A stretch of DNA of 64,000 bases from JABDJL01 sp963664065 (GCA_963664065.1 OY760942.1:1364001-1428000), one strand, 5' to 3'; positions 17,760 to 26,713 are shown, counted from the stretch's first letter. Made by a program: numbers and translations. Notes: generated from the letters alone by a model not told the origin.

Positions 17760-18841
17760 TCAAGCGGGTAGACCGCTACCTGGGGCAGGTGGCAATTCTC
17801 GGAATCTTGGCGGTGTGGGTGGCCATGAGCCTTCTGGCTATTACCTTCAACCTTTTAAACGAACTGCGCGCGACAACCGGCAACTACGGTGCATTGCAGG
17901 CGTTCTGGTTCGTCTTTCTCAGTTTGCCCCGAACCGCCTACCAGATGTTTCCCGTATCCGCGTTGATTGGCGCGTTGATTGGGGTAGGTGGGCTGGCAGC
18001 CGCAAACGAATTGGTTGCCTTCAGAACGGCCGGGATTTCGCGCCTGAGGATTGCGGGTGCGGCGCTTGCAGGAACCCTCTTGTTAACCATTGGGGTGATG
18101 GTGATGGGCGAATGGATTGCACCTGTGGCCGAACAGCAGGGGCGGGCGTACAGGCTGGGAAAAATCATTGACCAGGCAATTGTCGGTGGGCAACGGGGAA
18201 TGTGGATCAGGGACGGTGACCAGATTGTAAATATACAGTTACCCCTTTTATCGGATAACCGGGATCAACAATTTGTTGATTTCCGCGATGTGGTGATTTA
18301 TTCCTTTGAAAACGGTAACAGGCTGAGAACAATCACCCGTGCTGAAAGTGCGGTTCATGATGGTGATCATTGGACGCTGGATACGGTTTCCCGGCTTGAT
18401 CTCACAGATGAGCTTGTGCGTTCAAGTACCTTTGAGCAGGTCCCGTGGGATACAAGAGTCAAACCGGCTCTGCTGGACGCCGCTGTCACACGTCCTCCAT
18501 ACATGTCAATCCGATCACTGTTTGACCAGGTGCAGTTCCTGGGACAGAACGGTCTTGATAACAGGGTCTACAAGGCGGAACTTTTCGCCAAGATATTTTT
18601 CCCGTTTTCGGTAGTGGCCCTTGTGCTGGCTGGCATGCCATTCGTGTTTGGCCTGGCGCGACACCAGACCCCTGGGGTACGTATCTTTATCGGCATGTCA
18701 ATGGGTATCCTGTTCACAATCGTGAACGGAGCGGTGCAGAATATCGGCAGTGCTTACGGGATACACGCAGCGGTCAGTGCGCTGGCGCCTTCCGCATTAA
18801 TTGCATTAACAGGGGTATTGGTGCTGCGTCGCTCTGTTTGA
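17756..18841 (+). CDS. lptG: LPS export ABC transporter permease LptG
   Basis: Second permease of the LPS extractor. ATG 17756 overlaps the lptF stop (ATGA) and gives MIKRVDRYLGQVAILGILAV, 361 aa; the longer open frame overlaps lptF and is not used. Family marks: NELRATTGNYGALQAFWFVF, LPRTAYQMFPVSALIGALIG, LAAANELVAFRTAGISRLRI near residue 85, and a C-terminal membrane block (ARHQTPGVRIFIGMSMGILF). The stop lies 7 bases from the end of the convergent RDD pseudogene. Confidence 0.95.
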   Translation: MIKRVDRYLGQVAILGILAVWVAMSLLAITFNLLNELRATTGNYGALQAFWFVFLSLPRTAYQMFPVSALIGALIGVGGLAAANELVAFRTAGISRLRIAGAALAGTLLLTIGVMVMGEWIAPVAEQQGRAYRLGKIIDQAIVGGQRGMWIRDGDQIVNIQLPLLSDNRDQQFVDFRDVVIYSFENGNRLRTITRAESAVHDGDHWTLDTVSRLDLTDELVRSSTFEQVPWDTRVKPALLDAAVTRPPYMSIRSLFDQVQFLGQNGLDNRVYKAELFAKIFFPFSVVALVLAGMPFVFGLARHQTPGVRIFIGMSMGILFTIVNGAVQNIGSAYGIHAAVSALAPSALIALTGVLVLRRSV

Positions 18842-18848
18842 GGTGGCT

Positions 18849-19292
18849 TCAGGTCCTGGGTACGAGGTAAAGACCCGAATGGCTGAACATGTCATGCCAG
18901 CATCGTTTCTCGCGGTCAAACACCGGCCAGATCAGGCCAATTCCCAAAATGGCGGCTGAAACAAGTGAAGTGAGAAATCAGGTGATGCATATTTTCCAGC
19001 TTAGCTCCCGGCCCTGGTCGGGCAGAATCCTGATTCGCCACGCGCGCATTCCCACGGTCATGCCCCCGTGTCTCCAGCAAATCGTCATGTAGAGAAACCA
19101 CACAGCCATTAGGTAAAGCGTGAATAAGGGATCACGAAAAGCCTGTTGGTCTCCCTGGCCGAACGGAGATGCCACCGCTGCTGCGATCAACAAAAGGCCA
19201 GTCACGATGAGCGTGTCATAGGCAATTGCCGCCAGGCGGCGAAGCAGTCCGCAGCGATGCTGCCGGATTTTCTGTTCTGCCCTGTCAGTCAC
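18849..19292 (-). pseudogene. RDD-family membrane protein, in-frame TGA
   Basis: RDD proteins are small inner-membrane proteins of mostly unknown transport role. From ATG 19292 the frame gives CGLLRRLAAIAYDTLIVTGL (the family's R..A..D motif) and a second helix with GGMTVGMRAWRIRI, then meets TGA at 18978-18980 after LSWKICIT. The same frame continues without gap as FLTSLVSAAILGIGLIWPVF, DREKRCWHDMFSHSGLYLVP, the expected third helix and the family's WHD...S ending, and stops at 18849. With the TGA read as Arg (CGA), total length is 148 residues, normal for RDD. A gene with a single nonsense change, or a base-call error. Confidence 0.75.
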
Positions 19293-19578
19293 CTGATACT
19301 CCTGATGTTATAAAAGCGAGCGACACGCCGATCTACGCTGCTTTTCGTAGGTTTTTGGAATCTGTTATTATCAATGTACACTGCGGTGGTAATCCGGGTG
19401 AATTCCACAGTCAATTTTAAAATTTTACAAAAAGTAGGCTGGAAGTCATGGTTCCCAGAGATTATTCTGCGATGTCCGGGTATCCTGAGCCGTCCGCGAT
19501 ATTGATTCAACGGTAAAGGCTCGAAGGGTAGAAACCCTGATATCGCAAATCTTCGTTTTGAAAAACTGGAAGTAGGTT

Positions 19579-20355
19579 ATGCCAAATAAACTAAAGCAGC
19601 ATTCAATCTGCCTGGTCACCAGCGCATTGTTTGCCATGATATTCATCGGTAATACGCAGGCCCAGGTCCTGGATTCGACCGTAACGAGACAAGCCAAGAT
19701 CAACTCGGAATCTGCCTCGTCCCAAAAACGCGTCACCAGCCTTGCACAACAGACGGCCGATTTACTGGCCGAGTACAGGGCAGTGGTGCGAGAAACAGAA
19801 GGCCTGAAGATATATAACGACCAGCTCGAACAAGTGGTCATGGACCAGCGCGCTGAAGTTGTATCGATCAACAATCAGTTGGAGGGGCTTGAAGCCACCA
19901 ACCGGGGTGTTGTTCCCATGATGCTGGAAATGATCGAGACCCTGGGTCTGATTGTTGAGGGCGATATGCCTTTCAGGTTGGAAGAGCGCAAGGCACGGGT
20001 GGATCGCCTGCGTAACATGATGGACCAGGCGGACGTCACAACCTCGGAAAAGTACCGGCGCATCATGGAAGCCTACCAGGGGGAATTGGAGTTTGGCCGA
20101 ACCACGGCATCCTATTCTGAAGCACTTCCAACGACTGGCCAAACGGTTGATTTTTTGCGAGTAGGACGAACCTTGCTTATTTACCAGACTAGCGATCAGG
20201 AAACCACTGGCTGGTTTAACCCAACCACACGTGTGTATGAGGAGTTACCAGACCGGTACCGGCTGGAAGTGAAGGAGGGTATTGCCATAGCCAAATCTGA
20301 AAAGGCGCCCAATCTTGTCATGTTGCCTGTACCGGGGCCGGAGGCAGGACAATGA
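19579..20355 (+). CDS. DUF3450 periplasmic protein of the TonB operon
   Basis: 258 aa exported protein of the DUF3450 family, first gene of a six-gene TonB/ExbBD operon. Signal peptide: CLVTSALFAMIFIGNTQAQ, cleavage near residue 29. The mature N-terminal half (about 30-115) is a predicted long coiled coil (QKRVTSLAQQTADLLAEYRA, YNDQLEQVVMDQRAEVVSIN). The C-terminal half has MPFRLEERKARVDRLR and GQTVDFLRVGRTLLIYQTSD, family marks. Its molecular role is not established; DUF3450 genes recur next to TtpC/ExbB/ExbD/TonB genes in Vibrio-type TonB2 systems. It overlaps the next gene by four bases. Confidence 0.8.
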   Translation: MPNKLKQHSICLVTSALFAMIFIGNTQAQVLDSTVTRQAKINSESASSQKRVTSLAQQTADLLAEYRAVVRETEGLKIYNDQLEQVVMDQRAEVVSINNQLEGLEATNRGVVPMMLEMIETLGLIVEGDMPFRLEERKARVDRLRNMMDQADVTTSEKYRRIMEAYQGELEFGRTTASYSEALPTTGQTVDFLRVGRTLLIYQTSDQETTGWFNPTTRVYEELPDRYRLEVKEGIAIAKSEKAPNLVMLPVPGPEAGQ

Positions 20356-21695
20356 AAAAATTAAACCTCATTATGGCCACCGCCCTGATGGGCATTTCAG
20401 GCTCGGTTTTCGGGCAAACACTTGATGAACTGGCTCGCATAGTCGAGCAGGCCGTGACCACAGAGGGCCGGATTAACCAGGAACGCGAAGCGGAGTTTCT
20501 GCGTGACCGAAATAATCAACGCAGCCTGCTTGCCCAGGCGCGGCAGGGTTTGCGCAATGAAGAGATCCGTGGCGACAACCTGAAAGCTGAATACGATCGC
20601 CGTGAACGCCAGCTTGCTGAACTGGAAACGGTATTGCAGGAACGCATGGGTAACCTGGGTGAGCTGTTCGGTATCGTCCGGCAGGCTTCAGGCGACATCC
20701 AGGCGTCTCTGGATGACTCCATGGTTTCATCTGCTTTGCCCGGTCGTTCGGAGTTTCTTTCAGATCTGGCCCAGCGCAAGGAATTGCCCAATGTGGCGGA
20801 ACTTCGCCAGGTCTGGTCGCGCATGGTGACCGAGATCGCCCAGTCCGGAAAGGTTGTTAAGTACACCGCACCGGTGGAACGGACCAATGGTGAAAAGCAA
20901 GACCTGGAAGTGGTTCGTATCGGTGTTTTCAATGCGGTAACCGATGGTGTATTCCTGGATTGGGATCCCAGCAAGAGTAAGGTTAACCTGATTGAACTTG
21001 CACGTCAGCCTTCAGCCCGTTTTGGCTCAATGGCCTCTGACCTGCAGAGCGCAGCACCTGGCGAAATGGTGGACATGGCAGTAGATTTTTCCCGTGGCCA
21101 AATCCTTCGTGCAGTGGTACAGAGCAAGTCTCCAATCGAGCGTGTCAAGGAAGATGGCGGTCCGGTTGGTTACGTCATTATCGGTGTAGGTATTTTTGGT
21201 CTACTGCTTTGCCTCTGGAAAGCATTCGTTCTTTACACAACCGGTGGCAAGATTTCCAGGCAGTTGAAGAGCGAAACGGCCAACAAGGGCAATCCTCTTG
21301 GTCGTGTTATGGCCATTTACACGGAAAACCCGGACACCGATATCGAAACCCTTGAACTCAAGCTGGATGAGGCTATTTTGCGCGAATCAGCGCCACTGGA
21401 AACAGGGCTCAGCTTTATCAAGGTCTTGTATGTTGTCGCACCGTTGCTGGGCCTTTTGGGTACCGTGGTCGGTATGATCGCGACTTTCCAGATGATTACC
21501 CTGTTTGGTACCGGTGACCCCCGCATGATGGCCGGCGGAATTTCAACCGCACTGGTAACGACCGTACTTGGCCTGGTGGTCGCAATTCCTTTGACGATTT
21601 TGCACAGCTTCCTCCAGGGTAAGAGCAAGGCTCTCATTCAGGTGCTGGAAGAGCAGGCAGCGGGCATTATCGCAAGGTTGGCGGAGAGCCGTTAA
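20352..21695 (+). CDS. TtpC-like MotA/TolQ/ExbB proton channel family protein
   Basis: 447 aa, far longer than ExbB, because a periplasmic N-terminal region precedes the ExbB/TolQ domain. Signal peptide MKKLNLIMATALMGISGSVF; residues about 25-265 are periplasmic with coiled coil (QARQGLRNEEIRGDNLKAEY); membrane helices at about 275-297 (VGYVIIGVGIFGLLLCLWKA), 355-380 (VLYVVAPLLGLLGTVVGMIA) and 395-420. This layout is that of TtpC, the extra component of Vibrio TonB2 systems, which links the ExbB/ExbD motor to TonB. Start ATG 20352 overlaps the upstream stop; stop overlaps the next start (TAATG). Confidence 0.85.
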   Translation: MKKLNLIMATALMGISGSVFGQTLDELARIVEQAVTTEGRINQEREAEFLRDRNNQRSLLAQARQGLRNEEIRGDNLKAEYDRRERQLAELETVLQERMGNLGELFGIVRQASGDIQASLDDSMVSSALPGRSEFLSDLAQRKELPNVAELRQVWSRMVTEIAQSGKVVKYTAPVERTNGEKQDLEVVRIGVFNAVTDGVFLDWDPSKSKVNLIELARQPSARFGSMASDLQSAAPGEMVDMAVDFSRGQILRAVVQSKSPIERVKEDGGPVGYVIIGVGIFGLLLCLWKAFVLYTTGGKISRQLKSETANKGNPLGRVMAIYTENPDTDIETLELKLDEAILRESAPLETGLSFIKVLYVVAPLLGLLGTVVGMIATFQMITLFGTGDPRMMAGGISTALVTTVLGLVVAIPLTILHSFLQGKSKALIQVLEEQAAGIIARLAESR

Positions 21696-22219
21696 TGATC
21701 TGGTTCTATGATGCTGTCGCCTCGATCCGGGACTTCCTGGAACTCGGTGGCGATGTACTGTACGCAATCATGGCAACCCTGGTGCTGATGTGGACATTCA
21801 TCATGGAGCGTCTCTGGTTTTTCTACAAAGTGCATCCGGGTGAAAAAAATAAAATCGTTGAAGCCTGGGAAGCCCGTGCCGATACAACGTCGTGGTATGC
21901 AAAGCGTATTCGCGAGCAGTTGATTTCAGAGGCATCCATAGCACTGGCACATAATGTCAGCCTGATTAAGGCATTAATTGCGATCTGTCCCTTACTGGGC
22001 CTGATGGGAACTGTGACCGGAATGATCTCGGTATTCGATGTGATGACATTCGCCGGGTCGGCCAATGCACGCGCCATGGCGGCAGGTGTTTCCATGGCAA
22101 CTGTGCCAACAATGGCCGGGATGGTGGCAGCACTTTCAGGTGTCTATTTCGGCACCTGGCTCGAACACAAAGCATCGACGGAAGCCGAGAAGCTGGAAGA
22201 TCTCCTGCATCATCATTGA
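21695..22219 (+). CDS. exbB: Biopolymer transport protein ExbB (TonB2-type)
   Basis: Short ExbB, 174 aa, inner-membrane proton-channel subunit that with ExbD energises TonB. Three membrane helices: YAIMATLVLMWTFIMERLWF (about 25-45), KALIAICPLLGLMGTVTGMI (about 92-112), and MATVPTMAGMVAALSGVYFG (about 132-152). The family core PLLGLMGTVTGMI is intact. It is the second ExbB/TolQ-family gene in a row, as in TonB2 operons, and follows the TtpC-like gene with a one-base overlap. Confidence 0.9.
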   Translation: MIWFYDAVASIRDFLELGGDVLYAIMATLVLMWTFIMERLWFFYKVHPGEKNKIVEAWEARADTTSWYAKRIREQLISEASIALAHNVSLIKALIAICPLLGLMGTVTGMISVFDVMTFAGSANARAMAAGVSMATVPTMAGMVAALSGVYFGTWLEHKASTEAEKLEDLLHHH

Positions 22220-22277
22220 TGCGAGAAATTGTAGCCGCCGGTAATCCGGGGGCACATATAAAACTAAGGAGTTTTGC

Positions 22278-22685
22278 ATGGCACGCAAGCATGCACATAC
22301 TGAAGAAGCTGAAATCAACATCACACCGATGCTTGATATCGTCTTTATCATGCTGATCTTTTTTATCGTCACTACATCCTTTACCAAGGAGACCGGAGCT
22401 GCGATAACAAAGCCGACAGCGAAACAGGCGGTTTCGCTACGTAATGGAACGATACTCATCGGTATCGAACCAAATGATGATATCTGGATGAATAAGCGCC
22501 TGATAGAATTGCGGGAAGTTCGCTCGTTGGTAGAGCGCGCGAAAGCGGAGAATCCTGAGGGAAGTGTGGTGATCGTAGCCGATAGAGACTCTCGAATAGG
22601 AACAGTTACCCAGGTCATGGATCAGGTAAAAATGGCTGGTATCGAGGGCATTTCCATTTCAGCCGAGCCTCCCGGGGGTGGATAG
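22278..22685 (+). CDS. exbD: Biopolymer transport protein ExbD
   Basis: 135 aa, one N-terminal membrane helix and a periplasmic domain. The family signature EAEINITPMLDIVFIMLIFF (about 11-30) contains the proton-carrying aspartate in MLDIVFIMLIF. The periplasmic domain ends with VVIVADRDSRIGTVTQVMDQ typical of ExbD/TolR. Preceded by a good Shine-Dalgarno sequence (AAGGAG, 22266-22271). Works with ExbB and the TtpC-like protein to drive TonB. Confidence 0.93.
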   Translation: MARKHAHTEEAEINITPMLDIVFIMLIFFIVTTSFTKETGAAITKPTAKQAVSLRNGTILIGIEPNDDIWMNKRLIELREVRSLVERAKAENPEGSVVIVADRDSRIGTVTQVMDQVKMAGIEGISISAEPPGGG

Positions 22686-22727
22686 TACTCCGCCGAGGAT
22701 AGTTTTTCGACAAGGTAATATTAGTTT

Positions 22728-23360
22728 ATGAAAAGATTTCGTACATTAATTGCCGGTCTGTTTGCCGTAGGCGTTACCTTTGGATTGTTTGTATTCATGT
22801 ACAAGCTGATTTCCTCCGGTGCGGGAGGTGGCAATGAGATGGAAGCGATTTCAGGTATCCGGTTCGGACCCGTGGACATACCTGACGAAGTGATGACCCG
22901 CAGCCGGCGCATCCCCAAGAAGCCGCCTCCCCCCAAGAAACCACCACCGCCACCCAAGATGGAGATCAGTCAGCAGCAGAATATTGAGGCCATGCCGAAA
23001 ATGGATTTGCCGAACCTGGATTTGCCGCTGGTTGGCGGAGAAGGCATGTTCATTGGAAATTTCGGAACCGTCGACAAAACTGCAGAAGGCGACATTATCC
23101 CCCTGGTTGTGATCCGTCCGATGTATCCGCGTGATGCGGCGATGAAGGGAATCGAGGGCTGGGTTAAAGTGGAATTCACGATTACCGCTATCGGTACCGT
23201 CAAAGACCCGCGGGTTATAGACTCCGATCCTCCTCGAATATTTAACCGGGAGGCATTGAGGGCAATTCTAAAGTGGAAGTTCAAGCCCAGGGTTGTAGAT
23301 GGCGTTGCGGTTGACCGCCCGGCTACCCAGATTATTGGTTTTGACCTGGAACAGGAGTAA
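22728..23360 (+). CDS. tonB: TonB-family energy transducer
   Basis: 210 aa. N-terminal membrane anchor (IAGLFAVGVTFGLFVFMYKL, about 7-26), a short proline/lysine-rich spacer (KKPPPPKKPPPPPK, about 64-77) and a C-terminal TonB domain (about 115-205: PLVVIRPMYPRDAAMKGIEG, VKVEFTITAIGTVKDPRVID, NREALRAILKWKFKPRVVDG). The short spacer is typical of TonB2-type proteins. The cognate receptor is not in the window, so the imported substrate is unknown. Confidence 0.9.
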   Translation: MKRFRTLIAGLFAVGVTFGLFVFMYKLISSGAGGGNEMEAISGIRFGPVDIPDEVMTRSRRIPKKPPPPKKPPPPPKMEISQQQNIEAMPKMDLPNLDLPLVGGEGMFIGNFGTVDKTAEGDIIPLVVIRPMYPRDAAMKGIEGWVKVEFTITAIGTVKDPRVIDSDPPRIFNREALRAILKWKFKPRVVDGVAVDRPATQIIGFDLEQE

Positions 23361-23371
23361 AGGAGGACATC

Positions 23372-24640
23372 ATGAGCAATTGGAAATCCGGATTACTGCC
23401 TTTTGTAACTGTGCTGGCCGTCGGAGCCCTGTTTTCAGGACAGGTTCAGGCACAGGCTGGCTGCGGAGTCGAGCGCGATGTCACCCCGACCCCGCTGGAT
23501 GAGCCGACCTGGAAACGCATGAACGATGTTTATGAAGATATCGGTGAAGAAAATTACGACCTGGCTTATCAGAAATTAATCAACATGACTCAGCGTGCAA
23601 GGGGTGGTAAATACCTGCAGGCGATTGTCCAGCAGTTAATTGGGCAAGTGGAGTGGGCGCGGGAAAATTTTGATTCGGCACTAGAGGGATTTGAAGAAGC
23701 AGTTGCACTCAATGCCTTGCCCGACTTGACACATTACTCATTGATGTACCAGATCGCCCAGCTCTACTATATGAAAGATCGATTCGATGAAGCTTTAAGA
23801 AGCCTGGATTTGTGGATGTGCAAGGCTCCACCGGAAACGATCAAGGCCACAGCGCACGTGCTTAAAGCCTCGCTTTACGCAGCCAAGGAAGACTGGGGGA
23901 ATGTGATTCCTTCCGTAGACACGGCGATAAAAATGTCGGATGAACCAAAGGAATCCTGGTACCTGCTGAAACTGGCTTCTCATCACGAACTTGAAGACAA
24001 GGCAGCGGCCCGTGACACTCTGAAGGTAATGATCAATTTATGGACGGACAAGAAGATCTATTGGATCCAGTTGTCCAACGTGTATTTCCAATTGGAAAAC
24101 GATAAAGAAGCGCTGTCGGTTATTGCATTGGCTCATCGTAAGAAATTGCTCAATAAGCAGACAGATTATTTGTACCTCTCCAACATGTACTCTCTTCAAG
24201 AGGTGCCTTTTAAATCCGCGAAGGTCCTTCAGGAAGGTATCGAAAATGGCATCGTGGAACACAGTGAGAAACATTGGAAGATGATCGCCGATTCCTGGTT
24301 TGTATCTGAAGAGATGGAACAGGCTCTGATTGCCTACGAAAAAGCAGGGGCAGCTTCATTGGATGGGGGAATAGACCTTCGCCGCGGGTATATTCTGATT
24401 GATCTGGAACAATGGGATTTAGCCAGGGATGCCCTGATGAAGGCCATCGAGAAAGGCGGTATCAACGACCGCAAGCTTGGCGAGGCCCACCTGATGGTAG
24501 GGATGAGTGAATTCAGCCTGGGTAATTATGATGAAGCCAGCGCGGCCTGGGGCCGGGCAGGTCGGTTTGAGAAGACAAAGACCTCCGCCCAGCAATGGAT
24601 GAACCATATGCGGGAGGAACGGGCGCGCAAAGCACCGTAA
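23372..24640 (+). CDS. Tetratricopeptide-repeat periplasmic protein of the TonB operon
   Basis: 422 aa, last gene of the TonB-type operon, with a strong Shine-Dalgarno (AAAGGAGGA) 12 bases after tonB. Signal peptide: PFVTVLAVGALFSGQVQAQA, cleavage near residue 28. The mature protein is helical TPR-like throughout: for example YDLAYQKLINMTQRARGGKY, ENFDSALEGFEEAVALNALP, EALRSLDLWMCKAPPETIKA, NYDEASAAWGRAGRFEKTKT. TPR partners recur at the end of DUF3450/TtpC/ExbBD/TonB operons in marine gammaproteobacteria. A scaffold role in the periplasm is inference. The stop codon lies inside the terminator hairpin. Confidence 0.8.
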   Translation: MSNWKSGLLPFVTVLAVGALFSGQVQAQAGCGVERDVTPTPLDEPTWKRMNDVYEDIGEENYDLAYQKLINMTQRARGGKYLQAIVQQLIGQVEWARENFDSALEGFEEAVALNALPDLTHYSLMYQIAQLYYMKDRFDEALRSLDLWMCKAPPETIKATAHVLKASLYAAKEDWGNVIPSVDTAIKMSDEPKESWYLLKLASHHELEDKAAARDTLKVMINLWTDKKIYWIQLSNVYFQLENDKEALSVIALAHRKKLLNKQTDYLYLSNMYSLQEVPFKSAKVLQEGIENGIVEHSEKHWKMIADSWFVSEEMEQALIAYEKAGAASLDGGIDLRRGYILIDLEQWDLARDALMKAIEKGGINDRKLGEAHLMVGMSEFSLGNYDEASAAWGRAGRFEKTKTSAQQWMNHMREERARKAP

Positions 24641-24660
24641 AACCGGATTTATCCGGTTTT
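24639..24660 (+). terminator. Intrinsic terminator after the TonB operon
   Basis: Perfect 10-base stem AAAACCGGAT / ATCCGGTTTT with a two-base loop, ending in four Ts. It begins within the stop codon of the TPR gene. Confidence 0.75.
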
Positions 24661-24692
24661 ACTCCTTAACTACCTGCAGAATTGGCTAAGCC

Positions 24693-24788
24693 GCGCTTCG
24701 CGCTTTAAGTGGAGTCGCTGCGCAACTCCTTCATTTGCGAGGATACTGCCTCGCAGCACCGCTTCGCGTTGGCACTTCCCTGTGCCAA
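24693..24788. repeat. Cluster of four short hairpins
   Basis: Four inverted repeats follow each other in under 100 bases: GCGC/GCGC (24693-24703), GGAGT/ACTCC (24711-24729), TGCGAGG/CCTCGCA (24736-24755) and TTGGCAC/GTGCCAA (24769-24788). The 248-base gap between the TPR gene and xerD holds the terminator, this cluster and no open frame of interest. It may be a repetitive element or attenuator; no copy elsewhere in the window was seen. Confidence 0.6.
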
Positions 24789-24888
24789 AGTATTGAAGAG
24801 GGCTTACCTGACTGCGGCCTTATCGGTGATTTACATGTTATAAGTCTTTTTCAGTCTGTAAAGTCCTGAGACCAAGTAAACCTGTGAA

Positions 24889-25794
24889 ATGACAGAACCC
24901 GGTAATAATTATGTGCAACTGGTCGATCGGTTTCTTGATGCGATTTGGGCGGAAAGAGGGCTCAGCGAAAACACGCTGGAGGCATACCGGCGCGACCTGA
25001 TGAAGTTGATGCGATGGCTGGCACTCAGGGACAAGACTCCAATTACGGCCGGTCGGGAAGATTTGCTGAAATTGTTGGCTGATGAAGTGGCAGCAGGCAG
25101 GAGCCCGCGATCACTGTCCCGTTACCTGTCCGGTTATCGCCAGTTTTATCGCTGGATGGTTCGCGAAAGATTAATCCGGCAAGACCCCACAGCATTGATC
25201 GAAGGCCCAAAACTGGGCCGGGGGCTACCGAAAGCGCTTTCCGAGGAGCAGGTAGAAGCCTTGCTTGAGGCTCCCGATATCGAACGTCCCCTGGGATTGA
25301 GAGACCGTGCAATGCTGGAAGTTATGTACGCAACGGGCCTGCGCGTGAGTGAATTATGCGGCTTGCAGATGGCCAGCCTCAACCTCAACCAGGGTGTGAT
25401 TCGCATTATTGGAAAAGGGCGCAAAGAACGCCTGGTGCCACTTGGTGCTGAAGCCATGCTCTGGTTGGACCGGTTCTTTGCCGACGGCCGTCCAGCCTTG
25501 CTGAAAGGCAGGCAGTCACATTTCGTATTTATAACTTCCAGGAATACTGGTCTGACCAGGCAGGCTTTCTGGTACATGGTCCGCCGGCACTGCGAAAAAT
25601 CCGGAATCAACAAGGCAATCTCACCCCATATGCTCAGACACTCTTTTGCTACACACCTGTTGAACCATGGCGCGGACTTGAGGGTGGTTCAGTTATTGCT
25701 GGGACATAGTGATCTTTCAACCACACAGATTTATACTCACATTGCCCGCGAAGGGCTGAAACGACTGCACCAGGAACACCATCCCAGGGGATAG
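24889..25794 (+). CDS. xerD: Site-specific tyrosine recombinase XerD
   Basis: 301 aa, the XerC/XerD partner that resolves chromosome dimers at dif with FtsK. Seen: N-terminal core-binding domain (GLSENTLEAYRRDLMKLMRW), catalytic domain with the R-K-H-R-H-Y set: ATGLRVSELCGL (Arg), GKGRKERLVPLG (Lys), SPHMLRHSFATHLLNHGADL (His, Arg), LLGHSDLSTTQIYTHIA (His and nucleophile Tyr). XerD over XerC is supported by the downstream dsbC, an order shared with E. coli (xerD-dsbC-recJ); recJ does not follow here. No dif site was recognised. Confidence 0.93.
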   Translation: MTEPGNNYVQLVDRFLDAIWAERGLSENTLEAYRRDLMKLMRWLALRDKTPITAGREDLLKLLADEVAAGRSPRSLSRYLSGYRQFYRWMVRERLIRQDPTALIEGPKLGRGLPKALSEEQVEALLEAPDIERPLGLRDRAMLEVMYATGLRVSELCGLQMASLNLNQGVIRIIGKGRKERLVPLGAEAMLWLDRFFADGRPALLKGRQSHFVFITSRNTGLTRQAFWYMVRRHCEKSGINKAISPHMLRHSFATHLLNHGADLRVVQLLLGHSDLSTTQIYTHIAREGLKRLHQEHHPRG

Positions 25795-25914
25795 GTCACT
25801 ATCTTCTTAAAGAGATACTGGCGGTCTCCTTAGTCTGACGGGCGGTCTGAACTTTTATGGGATACCGTGTCAAAGGTCACGAGGCACAGATAGCGAACAA
25901 GATTGGAGAATGTC

Positions 25915-26673
25915 ATGAATCGCACTATTGACCATGCAGCCGCATTCATTGGTGGCTTGCTGCTTACACTAATGACGCCTGTCATTGTTTTTGCTCAGGA
26001 TGAATATACATCCGATATCGAGAAAAAAATCCGCGCGATGGCACCAGGCGTCACTTCGATCGCCACATCGGAAACACCACTGACAGACCTGTTGCAGGTT
26101 CAGGTAGGTAACGAGATTTATTACGCTTCATCGGATGCGAAATACCTGTTTATCGGCCGGATAATGGACATGGATACGCAAGTCAATATTACCGAACAGG
26201 CGAAATCTGCGATCCGCAAGGATTTACTTATCGGGGTGGATAATTCCAAGCAGATTACATTTTCACCTGCCGAGCCCGAATACGAACTTCTGGTATTTAC
26301 CGACATTGACTGTGGTTATTGCCGGAAATTGCACGCACAGATCGAAGAGTACATGGCAGAGGGGATCGCGATTCACTATGCGGCTTTCCCGCGTGCCGGA
26401 GTAGATTCACACTCTTTTGATAAATTCGTTTCTGTTTGGTGTGCTGACGATCAACAAAGCGCCCTTACACTGGCCAAGTCCGGCGATGAGCCGGAACCAC
26501 TGCAATGCGAGAACCCGGTTGAGGATCAATATGAACTGGGCAGATCAATCGGCGTGACCGGGACTCCAGCCCTGGTAACCAACGATGGGACAATGATTCC
26601 GGGCTATATGCCTCCGGCGCAATTGAAGGCGCGCTTGGTGGCTCTTCAGGCTGATCTGGCACAGGCTGACTGA
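25915..26673 (+). CDS. dsbC: Periplasmic thiol:disulfide isomerase DsbC
   Basis: 252 aa from ATG 25915, with GGAG at 25905-25908; the frame also opens at TTG 25903. Signal peptide FIGGLLLTLMTPVIVFAQ. N-terminal dimerisation domain (about 25-85: DIEKKIRAMAPGVTSIATSE), then thioredoxin fold with active site DIDCGYCRKLH near residue 130 and a cis-proline loop GVTGTPALVTNDG. A second cysteine pair (WCADD..., LQCENP) matches the structural disulfide of DsbC. It isomerises wrong disulfides in the periplasm, which fits the exported-protein load of this region. Confidence 0.93.
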   Translation: MNRTIDHAAAFIGGLLLTLMTPVIVFAQDEYTSDIEKKIRAMAPGVTSIATSETPLTDLLQVQVGNEIYYASSDAKYLFIGRIMDMDTQVNITEQAKSAIRKDLLIGVDNSKQITFSPAEPEYELLVFTDIDCGYCRKLHAQIEEYMAEGIAIHYAAFPRAGVDSHSFDKFVSVWCADDQQSALTLAKSGDEPEPLQCENPVEDQYELGRSIGVTGTPALVTNDGTMIPGYMPPAQLKARLVALQADLAQAD

Positions 26674-26713
26674 ATACCGGCAAGGTTTCCGGGCCAGGCT
26701 TGAAAATTTTCAG

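Noticed and set aside
18978..18980. Selenocysteine reading of the TGA in the RDD gene.
   Set aside because: No selenoprotein family context, Arg fits the place, and no SECIS-like stem is evident after it.
19293..19578. Fur box before the TonB operon (TGTTATTATCAATG near 19362).
   Set aside because: Only a partial match to the 19-base Fur consensus; not enough to call.
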